From CAZFIM01 sp964519615 (lineage in GTDB: Bacteria; Chloroflexota; Dehalococcoidia; GIF9; UBA5629): 37,058 nucleotides of DNA. The position numbers were made by a program, and so were the translations under genes. The notes below the pieces were generated by a model that saw nothing but the letters and a program-made list of their open reading frames with translations, made no database searches and had not been told where the DNA came from. Shown here piece by piece: positions 17,415 to 25,089 of the stretch (position 1 is the stretch's first letter; each line of letters begins with the position of its first letter). The stretch is taken from assembly GCA_964519615.1 (NCBI GenBank), contig CAZFIM010000023.1, positions 1-37,058 on the forward strand. The letters run 5' to 3'.

Positions 17415-19688
17415 CTATTTCGAAAACACGCCCAGCTTCTCTTCTGCGTTGGCAATGATCTGCCTTGTAGCATCTATCATATCCGGGGTGACGGAGACCG
17501 ACGTAATTCCCAGTTTCACAAGTCTCTCGGTTATCTCCGGGTAAACAGAAGGAGCCTGACCGCAAATTGAACATGTTATCCCCTTCTTGCGTGCTGCGGT
17601 AACAGCTTTTTCAATTGCCATCTGCACAGCTTCGTTCCTCTCGTCGAACTGCTGTGCAAGCTTGGCATTGTCCCTGTCAATCCCCAAAATAAGCTGCGTT
17701 AGATCATTTGACCCGATAGATATACCGTCTATCCCTGTATCAATAAATTTATCAATTAAAAATATATTTGAAGGCACTTCAACCATCATCCAGAGTTTAA
17801 AATGCGGATACTGGTACAGCCCTTCCGAGACAAAAAAACTCTTTATCTTCTCCATCTCTTCCACAAAACGGACAAAGGGAATCATTACATAAAGATTATG
17901 ATAGCTCTGGCAGACGCGGTTAATGGCATCCAGTTCCATCCGCATAACTTCGAATTCCCGCGTATAACGCGAACAACCTCGATAGCCGAGCATGGGATTC
18001 TCTTCCATTTCTTCATATTTTTCACCACCGCGCAAATTGCGGTACTCATTGGTTTTGAAATCCGTGGTCCGGTAAACAACCGGACGAGGATAAAATGCCT
18101 TTGCAATTGTGGATATGCCTCTTGTCAACGATTCCACAAATTGAGCTCCCTTGCCTTCATGAAGCATATATCGTGGATGCCCCCCTATATGCGCCACCAT
18201 AAATTCTGCGCGTAACAAACCCACACCATCGACATTCCGGGCAGCGACAGTCTCCGCCAGCTCCGGTTCCGCCAGGTTGACATACACTTTTGTTTTAGTC
18301 TTTATTCTTTTCTGGGTAATTATTATAGGAGCTGCTTTTCTATCTTCAGCAACCTTGCCCTCATATACTTTTCCTCTAAACCCGTCAACGGTTACTATCT
18401 GTCCGTCTTTTAATATTTTGGTAGCAACTTCAGTGCCCACAACACAGGGAATACCAAGCTCCCGGCTGACAATAGCAGCGTGTGCTGTTCTTCCGCCTCT
18501 TTCCGTTATAATTGCAACCGCCCTTTTCATTCCCGGAACAAAATCAGGAGATGTTACCTGTGATACCATGACATCTCCTTTCTCAATTTTATGTATCTGA
18601 GAAGGATCAGACACAATTCTCGCTTTTCCGGTGGCAATCCCGGGGCTCGCTGCGACACCGGTCAGTATCGGCTCAGCGGCGATTTCAGGCAGGGTATTGA
18701 GATCTTTGGTATCTTTCACAGTTGTAACCGGGCGGGCCTGGACAATATAGATATGATCGTTCTGTTTTGCCCACTCAATATCCTGAGGGGTCTGATAGAG
18801 ATCTTCTATTGTTTTACCTATTTTTGCCAGCGCTACAATATCCTTATCAGACAATTTCTGCTGTGATTGCTTCTCGGGAGCGACTTCAAGCGTAATGTTG
18901 GGCTCCGGATCTCCTGCCCCTTTGTTCGGATCCCTATTAAGCTGAAAAAGCTGCTTCTTGATCTCTTTGCTCAGGATCTTCAAATCACTTTTATCCAGCA
19001 TATAAAGATCGGGAGTTACCTCGCCTGATACGATAAACTCACCCAGGCCGAATATAGCTTCAATTATTATTTTTGTATTATCACTGCTTAACGGCTCAAT
19101 AGTAAAGAGAACTCCGGAAGTCTCTGATTGCACCATTGTCTGGACAGGGACGGCTATGCCAACTTTAAAATGATCGAAGCCTCGTTCTTGCCTATAAAAA
19201 ATAGCTCTTGCTTCAAATAAAGATGCCCAGCAATTTTTAACAGCATTAACGACCGCGTCGTCTCCGCGGACATTGAGAAAGGTACTTTGTTGCCCCGCAA
19301 AGGAAGAATCGGGTAAATCCTCTGCGGTAGCTGAAGATCGCACAGCGACAAGTTCTGAGCCCAGCCGCCGGTAGGAAATTTTTATTATTTCTGAAATATC
19401 CTCAGGAATCTGCTGCGAGATTATTTGTTGCTTGATCTTATCAGAAATCTCGCGTAATTTCTGATTATCGTAAATATCAATACCTTCCAGTAGTTTACGA
19501 ATTACTGTTTCAAGCTTTGTCTGCTTTAGAAACTCGAAATATGTATCAGCCGTTACCACAAATCCCGGTGGTACCGGCACTTTAGCTCGTGCAAGCTCAC
19601 CCAGATTAGCACCTTTTCCTCCAACCAAGCCGATGTCATCTTTCGTTATCTCTTCAAACCAGGCGATGACTTTTAGCCCATTTTTCAT
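17415..19688 (-). CDS. ppsA: Phosphoenolpyruvate synthase
   Basis: Converts pyruvate, ATP and water to PEP, AMP and phosphate, the gluconeogenic entry from pyruvate. 757 residues. The N-terminal ATP-grasp pyruvate-kinase-like domain has VGGKGANLGEL at 22-32 and VRSSATAEDLPDSSFAGQQ at about 116-134. The phosphohistidine domain carries H403 in GGRTAHAAIVSRELGIPCVVG. The C-terminal TIM barrel has the active-site cysteine in the CSICGQAPS motif (C706/C709). In anaerobes that fix carbon through acetyl-CoA and pyruvate synthase this enzyme feeds biosynthesis. An AAGGAG (fwd CTCCTT at 19694-19699) precedes the ATG. It is the first gene of the probable operon with dgt, dnaG and rpoD. Confidence 0.96.
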   Translation of the reverse strand: MKNGLKVIAWFEEITKDDIGLVGGKGANLGELARAKVPVPPGFVVTADTYFEFLKQTKLETVIRKLLEGIDIYDNQKLREISDKIKQQIISQQIPEDISEIIKISYRRLGSELVAVRSSATAEDLPDSSFAGQQSTFLNVRGDDAVVNAVKNCWASLFEARAIFYRQERGFDHFKVGIAVPVQTMVQSETSGVLFTIEPLSSDNTKIIIEAIFGLGEFIVSGEVTPDLYMLDKSDLKILSKEIKKQLFQLNRDPNKGAGDPEPNITLEVAPEKQSQQKLSDKDIVALAKIGKTIEDLYQTPQDIEWAKQNDHIYIVQARPVTTVKDTKDLNTLPEIAAEPILTGVAASPGIATGKARIVSDPSQIHKIEKGDVMVSQVTSPDFVPGMKRAVAIITERGGRTAHAAIVSRELGIPCVVGTEVATKILKDGQIVTVDGFRGKVYEGKVAEDRKAAPIIITQKRIKTKTKVYVNLAEPELAETVAARNVDGVGLLRAEFMVAHIGGHPRYMLHEGKGAQFVESLTRGISTIAKAFYPRPVVYRTTDFKTNEYRNLRGGEKYEEMEENPMLGYRGCSRYTREFEVMRMELDAINRVCQSYHNLYVMIPFVRFVEEMEKIKSFFVSEGLYQYPHFKLWMMVEVPSNIFLIDKFIDTGIDGISIGSNDLTQLILGIDRDNAKLAQQFDERNEAVQMAIEKAVTAARKKGITCSICGQAPSVYPEITERLVKLGITSVSVTPDMIDATRQIIANAEEKLGVFSK

Positions 19689-19724
19689 TTAATCTCCTTA
19701 CCAGCAGATAATATGATAGCGGTT

Positions 19725-19796
19725 ATTATATCAAAATCTGTTTTAACAAGTTTAAAACAATAAACATTACTAATGAATAAAGCCCGAATTGTAGCA
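19725..19796 (-). promoter_or_regulatory. Candidate ppsA promoter elements
   Basis: Two -10-like elements face ppsA in the 207-base gap after ychF: TATAAT at 19730-19725 and an extended TGCTACAAT at 19796-19788 (minus-strand reading). Neither has a convincing -35 at 16-18 bases. No terminator hairpin for ychF is visible here. Low confidence. Confidence 0.3.
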
Positions 19797-19895
19797 CGCA
19801 CCATTAGCAACTATAAAAATATTCTATATTCTATCCAGAGAGCGGGTTTAAGATATTCAATAAATACCACCCAAAAAGGACCTGCACGGTCAATT

Positions 19896-20996
19896 CTAAA
19901 TATTGAACAAGAATGTTATTATATCACCATCTTGAACTGAATAGCTTTTCCCCTCCAACCTCATAAGCCCCTGCTTTCGTACTTCAGCTGTACTTCCGTA
20001 TTTTACAAGGTCGTCGTAATGTATTACTTCAGCTTTTATAAAGCCCTTCTCAATATCAGAATGAATTTTACCGGCTGCTTTCAGAGCAGTAGTTCCGCGG
20101 GTTACCGTCCATACCTTCAATTCAGCCGATACGGTCGTGAAAAATGACAGCAAATCCAGTAATTCATACGATAGTTTAATTGTTTTTTGCAGTGCAGGTT
20201 CTTTTAGCCCCAACTCCCCCCGGAATTCATTAGCCTCAGATTCACTCAGTTGTGCAAGTTCCATTTCCAATTTACCGCACAATGCAACAACTTGAAACCG
20301 GGGATGTGAATAACTTGAGCGTATCGTGTTTTCAAGAGAAGCAGCGTTTTCTAACTGATTTTCATCGATATTCAAGACGACAAGCACAGGTTTAGCGGAA
20401 AGAAACTGGAAATGCGAAAGGCTTCTTTTCTGTTCTTCTGATAGTTCTTGCTGCCATATAGGAACCTCCTGCTCAAGATCGCACCTGACCTTTAAGAGGA
20501 AGTCCTTTTCTTTCAACCATTGTTCCCTTTCGGCTGATCGAGCACCTTTCAGTGCCTCTTCAATCCTGGACATGCGCCTATCTAAAATCGTTACATCGGA
20601 AAGAATAAGCTCCAATCCTATTGTAATAAGATCGCGCACGGGATCCAGAGCACCTCCAATATGCGGCACTTTATCATCTTCAAATACACGTACCACCTGC
20701 AATAGTGCGTCTACTCCACTTAATATATTAAGGAACTTACCGCTCACTCCTTCATCCTTGCCAAAACCCCTGGTCAATCCCAGGATATCAACATACGTGA
20801 CTTCAGCCGGTATAATTTTTTTTGGTGAATATATAGATTTAAGAGCATCCAACCTGTCATCGGAGACTTTTGCCATACCGATATTAGTAGTAAGCGTACC
20901 GGAAGGGTGAGTTGATAGTGAAGCATTGCCTCCGGTTAAAGCGTTAAAGATGGTCGTTTTCCCACACTGCGGTAATCCGACAATGCCTATTTCCAA
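19896..20996 (-). CDS. ychF: YchF/OBG-type nucleotide-binding protein
   Basis: A ribosome-associated P-loop NTPase of the OBG family; YchF members often prefer ATP. 366 residues. G1 is GLPQCGKTT at 7-15, a variant of the usual GLPNVGKST; the G4-like segment is VLNIDE rather than NKxD, as expected for YchF. A coiled-coil stretch lies near 140-190, and a C-terminal TGS domain occupies about 280-366. The start is TTG (fwd CAA at 20994-20996), supported by GAGGTG at 21007-21002 five bases upstream on the minus strand and by the family N-terminus M-x-I-G-I-V-G. It is divergent from rpsF, 254 bases away. Confidence 0.92.
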   Translation of the reverse strand: MEIGIVGLPQCGKTTIFNALTGGNASLSTHPSGTLTTNIGMAKVSDDRLDALKSIYSPKKIIPAEVTYVDILGLTRGFGKDEGVSGKFLNILSGVDALLQVVRVFEDDKVPHIGGALDPVRDLITIGLELILSDVTILDRRMSRIEEALKGARSAEREQWLKEKDFLLKVRCDLEQEVPIWQQELSEEQKRSLSHFQFLSAKPVLVVLNIDENQLENAASLENTIRSSYSHPRFQVVALCGKLEMELAQLSESEANEFRGELGLKEPALQKTIKLSYELLDLLSFFTTVSAELKVWTVTRGTTALKAAGKIHSDIEKGFIKAEVIHYDDLVKYGSTAEVRKQGLMRLEGKSYSVQDGDIITFLFNI

Positions 20997-21156
20997 GAGA
21001 ACACCTCGATTATATTTCCAACTATATGTCAGAAGAAGACAAATTTCAAGTAAAAAGCGGCACTATTCAAATTTATGTAAAGTTTTTTCCTCAAAGCCCG
21101 GCCTACGGACTTTACTGAAAATTGATGAAGTATTAGAATTCATATTGTAGTGTTAA

Positions 21157-21220
21157 AGGACAAACATGTAAAAAACATGTATAATACTAAGCTGTTATAT
21201 TTTTTCTGGTATGTTATAAT
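21157..21220 (+). promoter_or_regulatory. Tandem promoters for the rpsF operon with paired ACATGT palindromes
   Basis: The distal promoter is AGGACA at 21157-21162, 17 bases, TATAAT at 21180-21185. The proximal one is an extended -10, TGTTATAAT, at 21212-21220, with a poor -35 (CTGTTA at 21192-21197). Two copies of the 6-base palindrome ACATGT lie at 21164-21169 and 21175-21180, 11 bases apart, in the spacer of the distal promoter with the second touching its -10. That spacing puts both on one DNA face and would suit a dimeric repressor. The operator role is inference. Confidence 0.55.
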
Positions 21221-21250
21221 GTTCTATCTTTTTGAAGCTAAGGTGACAAA

Positions 21251-21532
21251 GTGTCAAATTATGAGTTAGTTTATATCGTGAATCCCGATATCCGGGAAGA
21301 CGGGTTGTCCGGTGTTCTGGACAAAGTAAGTGATTCTATTGCAAAAGCAGGTGGAAATGTGACTGAAGTGAATCAATGGGGTAAAAAGAAGCTGAGCTAC
21401 CCTATTAAGAGATTTACTGAAGGTCATTACGTATTGACTCGTCTGGAAATAGAACCGGGAGCAGTCTACGAACTGGATACAACTCTGCGATCATCAGGCG
21501 ATATTATGAGGCACTTGCTGGTAAAAGTTTAA
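21251..21532 (+). CDS. rpsF: 30S ribosomal protein S6
   Basis: A small-subunit protein that pairs with S18 on the platform. 93 residues, normal length, with the N-terminal Y-E-L-V-Y-I-V-N-P strand and the conserved WGKKKLSYPIKRFTEGHYVL segment at about 42-62. The start is GTG, preceded by AAGGTG at 21240-21245; no ATG fits the frame. First gene of a run with ssb (20 bases on) and rpsR, the common bacterial order. The two promoters just upstream make it likely that it heads the long message. Confidence 0.96.
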   Translation: MSNYELVYIVNPDIREDGLSGVLDKVSDSIAKAGGNVTEVNQWGKKKLSYPIKRFTEGHYVLTRLEIEPGAVYELDTTLRSSGDIMRHLLVKV

Positions 21533-21552
21533 GCGGAACGGAAGGGGGCATT

Positions 21553-21963
21553 ATGGCAAGCCTTAACAAGGTAATGCTCATCGGTAATGTCGGTACTGAT
21601 CCTGAAATGCGTTTTACTCCGAATGGCAATCCGGTTACTTCGTTCAGGATAGCAACTAACAGGATTTACACGGCATCGGATGGTGACCGGCGTCAGGAGA
21701 CCGAATGGTTTACTGTAGTGACATGGCAGAAGCTTGCTGAAAGTTGTAATCAATCCCTTACCAAAGGGCAAAGGGTATATGTAGAAGGACGTTTACATAC
21801 CAATACATGGGAAGGGCAGGATGGGCAAAAGAGGACCCGGGTTGAAGTAGTTGCAAATAGCGTTCTCTTTCTGGACCGCCAGAATGTGGCGCCTCTCCCG
21901 GGTGATGAAGAAATGCCAGTAGATTATGCAGAAGGTGTAAATCCGGAAGATTTACCCTTCTAG
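21553..21963 (+). CDS. ssb: Single-stranded DNA-binding protein
   Basis: Binds single-stranded DNA during replication and repair. 136 residues: OB fold at about 1-108, beginning ASLNKVMLIGNVGTDPEMR with the ETEWFTVVTW core, a short linker, and an acidic tail ending PEDLPF, the partner-binding tip (commonly DDxPF). The linker is very short, only about 15 residues between the fold and the tip. GGAAGGGGG precedes the ATG. It sits between rpsF and rpsR with 20-base gaps on each side, the standard arrangement that ties SSB to ribosomal protein expression. Confidence 0.97.
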   Translation: MASLNKVMLIGNVGTDPEMRFTPNGNPVTSFRIATNRIYTASDGDRRQETEWFTVVTWQKLAESCNQSLTKGQRVYVEGRLHTNTWEGQDGQKRTRVEVVANSVLFLDRQNVAPLPGDEEMPVDYAEGVNPEDLPF

Positions 21964-21983
21964 AATAGTTCCCAAAGGAGGCA

Positions 21984-22349
21984 ATGAATATCAAAATGAT
22001 AAAGGGTCGTGGGATACGAGGACGCGGCGGGAAATCCAGGCGGTTTGTAGTAAAACCTAAGGTTTGCGCCTTTTGTTCTGAAAATATGCACATAGATTAT
22101 AAAGATATTGTAATGCTGAAGAGATACATCTCTGATAGAGCCAAAATTGAACCTCGCCGGCGTACCGGTGTTTGCGCCAAACATCAGAGGCAGCTGGCTA
22201 TGGCAATAAAGAGGGCACGGTTTCTGGCTCTGTTGCCTTATACTCCAATGCATATTAACCTTTATGTATCTCAGCAAAGAATTGCCCCTGTAGTAGAGGA
22301 AACATCCAAAGGAGCTGAGCAGAATGCCGAAGCGAACGTATCAGCCTAA
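21984..22349 (+). CDS. rpsR: 30S ribosomal protein S18, zinc-binding form with C-terminal extension
   Basis: A platform protein of the small subunit. 121 residues, longer than the usual 75-90: the core is at about 20-95, and a Glu/Ala-rich tail follows the typical RARFLALLPYT segment. Cysteines C28 and C31 (VCAFC), C64 and H67 (VCAKH) are set up to bind zinc, the 'C+' form of S18. A strong AAAGGAGG lies 7 bases before the ATG. The last 26 bases overlap the start of rpmH in another frame, and the tail codons contain the rpmH Shine-Dalgarno, so the extension may persist because it carries that signal. Confidence 0.95.
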   Translation: MNIKMIKGRGIRGRGGKSRRFVVKPKVCAFCSENMHIDYKDIVMLKRYISDRAKIEPRRRTGVCAKHQRQLAMAIKRARFLALLPYTPMHINLYVSQQRIAPVVEETSKGAEQNAEANVSA

Positions 22350-22464
22350 AAAAAGCGCCAGAACACGTAAGCATGGTTTCCGTTCAAGGACGTCAAAGCA
22401 GGGTGGACGTGATGTATTAAAGGCAAGACGGCAAAAGGGGCGCTGGCAGTTAACGCCGGCTTAG
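22324..22464 (+). CDS. rpmH: 50S ribosomal protein L34
   Basis: A 46-residue, very basic large-subunit protein with the classic start M-P-K-R-T-Y-Q-P-K and the conserved HGFRSR and ARRQKGRW segments. It is too short for many gene finders. AAAGGAG at 22308-22314 lies 9 bases before the ATG, inside the end of rpsR, so the two genes overlap by 26 bases in different frames and are probably translationally coupled. rnpA follows 8 bases later. rpmH-rnpA often sits near dnaA and the origin, but here it is joined to the rpsF-ssb-rpsR cluster and no dnaA is in the window. Confidence 0.96.
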   Translation: MPKRTYQPKKSARTRKHGFRSRTSKQGGRDVLKARRQKGRWQLTPA

Positions 22465-22472
22465 AGGTTATT

Positions 22473-22826
22473 ATGACCAGAGATTGGGCTTTAAAGAAAA
22501 GAGCCCAATACCAGGCGGTTTATAAGTCAAAAATTGTAAAGGTTAATGGCTACCTGGTTGTAAAAGCAATAGCAAATCAGCTTGATTTCTCGCGATTCGG
22601 ATTTTCGGTTAACAAGGGATTAGGTAGAGCTGTCGTTCGTAATCATGTGCGTCGCTTACTAAAAGAAATAGCACGCGCGGAGCCAATAAAATCAGGTTGG
22701 GATATAGTCTTTATAGCCCGTCCCGGTGCAGCTAACGCCGATTACCATATACTTAAGCGTTCTGTTGAGAAGCTGTTGTCGGGAGCAAGGTTGCTGAAAG
22801 ATAAAAATGAAGTGGTTAGCACTTAG
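22473..22826 (+). CDS. rnpA: Ribonuclease P protein component
   Basis: The protein subunit that helps RNase P RNA cut tRNA 5' leaders. 117 residues. The family signature is present at about 44-63: FGFSVNKGLGRAVVRNHVRR, with the RNR-like basic helix written RNHVRRLLKE. The N-terminal aromatic-basic stretch and the C-terminal helix (SVEKLL) are as expected. A short AGGT at 22465-22468 precedes the ATG. The end overlaps yidD by 20 bases, as in many bacteria. Confidence 0.94.
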   Translation: MTRDWALKKRAQYQAVYKSKIVKVNGYLVVKAIANQLDFSRFGFSVNKGLGRAVVRNHVRRLLKEIARAEPIKSGWDIVFIARPGAANADYHILKRSVEKLLSGARLLKDKNEVVST

Positions 22827-23016
22827 CTTAATAAGATTATATCAATCGACAGTTTCAGAGGTTACTCAACCCTCATGCCGCTACATTCCCACCTGCTCGC
22901 ATTACGGACTGGAGGCCATTGAAAGGTATGGGATTATTAGAGGATGCTGGCTTACAGCAAAAAGGATTGCCCGCTGCAATCCATGGTGCAAAGGAGGGTA
23001 TGACCCGGTACCCTGA
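22807..23016 (+). CDS. yidD: YidD membrane protein insertion factor
   Basis: A small membrane-associated protein (69 residues) thought to assist YidC. The family motif is intact: Q-P-S-C-R-Y-I-P-T-C-S-x-Y at about 21-33, then EAIERYG, the RIARCNPW segment and GGYDPVP at the end. It starts inside rnpA in another frame, a typical overlap that favours translational coupling. In most genomes yidC follows directly; here a propeller lipoprotein-like gene lies between them. Confidence 0.95.
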   Translation: MKWLALSLIRLYQSTVSEVTQPSCRYIPTCSHYGLEAIERYGIIRGCWLTAKRIARCNPWCKGGYDPVP

Positions 23017-23038
23017 GCAGCTAAGATAGTGATATTTT

Positions 23039-24256
23039 ATGAAAAAGATATTAAAATCGGTTACCATAAATAGAAGAAGGACAATTTCGCTTGCTGCGCT
23101 GCTGGCTATCCTCAGCCTTTTCCTTATTAATTGTATGAGTCCTACAAGCGGTGGTATGTACGGCGGTGGATGCGGAGGTCCGGCTGCCCAGGGTTGGTCA
23201 GGGCCAGTCGAGCAAAACGGCATCATCTATGTGGGCTCCATGAAAGGCAGCGTACTGGCACTTAACCCCTCTATCCGCGGACGCGGTCTCGCCTTTCCCG
23301 GCGAAAATGAATGGCAATATGAGATAAAAACAACATCTGCTTCTTCCCCCTGCGGTCCGCTATGCGGACCTTCTGCCTCACAGGGTGCGATTATCTATGG
23401 TTCCCCCGTGGTAACCGAAGAGCTGGTATATATAGCCACATATTCAGGACAGGTCTATGCTCTGGCTGCCGCTACAGGAAGTTTAAGGTGGGCATATCCG
23501 CGGTTGAGCGGTGAAAATATAGGTGCGGTCGTCGGTAATATGATATTGGCTGATGGTACGCTCTATATCGGCAGTTCCAATGGAAAAGTATACGCTCTGG
23601 ATGCCGCCACCGGCGATTTTAAATGGGACTTTCAAACCGAGGAACGCATATGGACCTCGCCCGCAGCCAGTGATGGTACGGTATACGTCGGCAGCTATGA
23701 TAGCAAATTCTACGCTCTGTCAGCGCAAGACGGCACTCTTCAATGGAAGATAGAATTACCTGCGGCAATGTGTTCCAGCCCCGTAGTAGCAAACAATACC
23801 GTATATTTCGGTACTTTTGATCATAACCTCCATGCGCTTGATAAAAATAGCGGTCAGGAGATCTGGGCATATCAAGGCGGCAACTGGTTCTGGGCACAAC
23901 CAATAATCAAGGATGGAGTTGTTTATGCCGCCTGTTTAGACCGCAGAATATATGCACTCGATAGCCGCAACGGCACGGAAAAATGGAAATTCATCGGGAG
24001 CAATGAGTTTGCCTCTTCACCGGTTATAACCGATTCATCAATGTTTATCGCTGCTGATGACGGCGAGCTTTATAGCATTAATATCGATAGCGGGGCACTT
24101 ATTCAGTCACTTTCATTGGGGGCTGAAGTCATGGCGCCCTTATATACAGATGATACAATGGTCTATATCCATGCCCGCGATCGTTCAGTCATTGCCTTTG
24201 ATATTCAAAGCGGTGCTATTGCATGGAAATATAAAACCGAAGATGAGTCCGAATAA
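23039..24256 (+). CDS. Exported PQQ-like beta-propeller repeat protein (405 aa)
   Basis: A predicted surface beta-propeller. The N-terminus has a basic stretch, a hydrophobic segment at about 17-31 and a cysteine at 32 (LFLINC), which could be a lipidation site although Asn just before the Cys is non-standard. A Gly/Cys-rich patch follows (C45, and CGPLCGP at about 105-111). From about 55 to the end there are seven or eight blades of the pattern SPVV-x-DGTVYVGS-x-D-x-x-x-YALDA-x-x-G-x-x-x-W, as in BamB and PQQ dehydrogenases. No quinoprotein catalytic residues are recognisable, so a binding or scaffold role is likelier. Its stop overlaps the yidC start (TAATG), suggesting coupling to the insertase. 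In an organism with no outer membrane a BamB role would not apply. Confidence 0.85.
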   Translation: MKKILKSVTINRRRTISLAALLAILSLFLINCMSPTSGGMYGGGCGGPAAQGWSGPVEQNGIIYVGSMKGSVLALNPSIRGRGLAFPGENEWQYEIKTTSASSPCGPLCGPSASQGAIIYGSPVVTEELVYIATYSGQVYALAAATGSLRWAYPRLSGENIGAVVGNMILADGTLYIGSSNGKVYALDAATGDFKWDFQTEERIWTSPAASDGTVYVGSYDSKFYALSAQDGTLQWKIELPAAMCSSPVVANNTVYFGTFDHNLHALDKNSGQEIWAYQGGNWFWAQPIIKDGVVYAACLDRRIYALDSRNGTEKWKFIGSNEFASSPVITDSSMFIAADDGELYSINIDSGALIQSLSLGAEVMAPLYTDDTMVYIHARDRSVIAFDIQSGAIAWKYKTEDESE

Positions 24257-25089
24257 TGGCTGAAATCTGGAACGCAGGAATATTAGAGCCTGTACTCAAC
24301 TGTTTAATTGCACTGAGCTCAGTGCTTGGTAATAGTTTCGGGTTTTCAATCATTGCATTAACGATAATCGTCCGTATTATTCTCTTCCCTTTAACCGTCC
24401 GTCAAACAAGATCGACAAAAGCAATGCAGGCACTTCAGCCCAAAATACAGGAATTGCAAAAAAAATACGGTAGAAACCAGCAAAAGCTTCAAGAAGAAAT
24501 GATGAAGCTTTATAAAGAAGCTGGTATCAATCCCCTGGGCTGCATGTGGCCGATGCTCATTCAATTTCCTGTCTGGATAGCACTATACCAATCCATCATC
24601 CGCGCTTTGGCATCGACACCTGAGAACCTGCTTGATCTGGCTCAACGTTTATATTCATGGCCAATTGTAACACAGGCCTTACCCCTCAATGAGCAATTCC
24701 TGTGGCTACACCTGTCTAAACCAGATCCATACCTTATCCTTGCGATATTGGTAGGTTTAACAATGTGGGTACAGCAAAAAATGGTCACTGCTCCGCCAAC
24801 TGACCCGCGGCAGCAATCCATGACACAGATAACAACCCTTATGATGCCGTTAATGTTCGCCATGCTCACCCTTTCCTTCCCGAGCGGCTTGGCACTCTAC
24901 TGGGTAATATCGAACATTATCAGCATCGTAATACAATACTTTGTATCAGGCGGATGGGGTTATCTACAGTTGCCCATAGGCGGCGCAAAACCACCTTCGC
25001 TTAAAAAAGCACCACCACCCCCAAGTGAACAACAGTCAAAAGTATTGAGAAAAGGGTTGGAAACTAAGAAGGGGCTATTTAGAAGGTGA
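24256..25089 (+). CDS. yidC: Membrane protein insertase YidC (Oxa1 family)
   Basis: Inserts and folds membrane proteins, alone or with SecYEG. 277 residues, the short form without the large periplasmic domain. Hydrophobic segment at about 10-45, then the cytoplasmic coiled hairpin LQPKIQELQKKYGRNQQKLQEE-type region at 56-90, and further membrane segments near 95-120, 155-175 and 195-235. The MNPLGC-like 'GINPLGCMWPMLIQFPVW' stretch is typical. The tail is basic and proline-rich (KKAPPPPSEQQ), as in ribosome-binding YidC tails. It overlaps the propeller gene by one base and jag by four. Confidence 0.96.
   Translation: MAEIWNAGILEPVLNCLIALSSVLGNSFGFSIIALTIIVRIILFPLTVRQTRSTKAMQALQPKIQELQKKYGRNQQKLQEEMMKLYKEAGINPLGCMWPMLIQFPVWIALYQSIIRALASTPENLLDLAQRLYSWPIVTQALPLNEQFLWLHLSKPDPYLILAILVGLTMWVQQKMVTAPPTDPRQQSMTQITTLMMPLMFAMLTLSFPSGLALYWVISNIISIVIQYFVSGGWGYLQLPIGGAKPPSLKKAPPPPSEQQSKVLRKGLETKKGLFRR

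Noticed and set aside
22300..22830. Replication origin near rpmH-rnpA
   Set aside because: No dnaA or dnaN is present and I saw no cluster of DnaA-box-like sequences.
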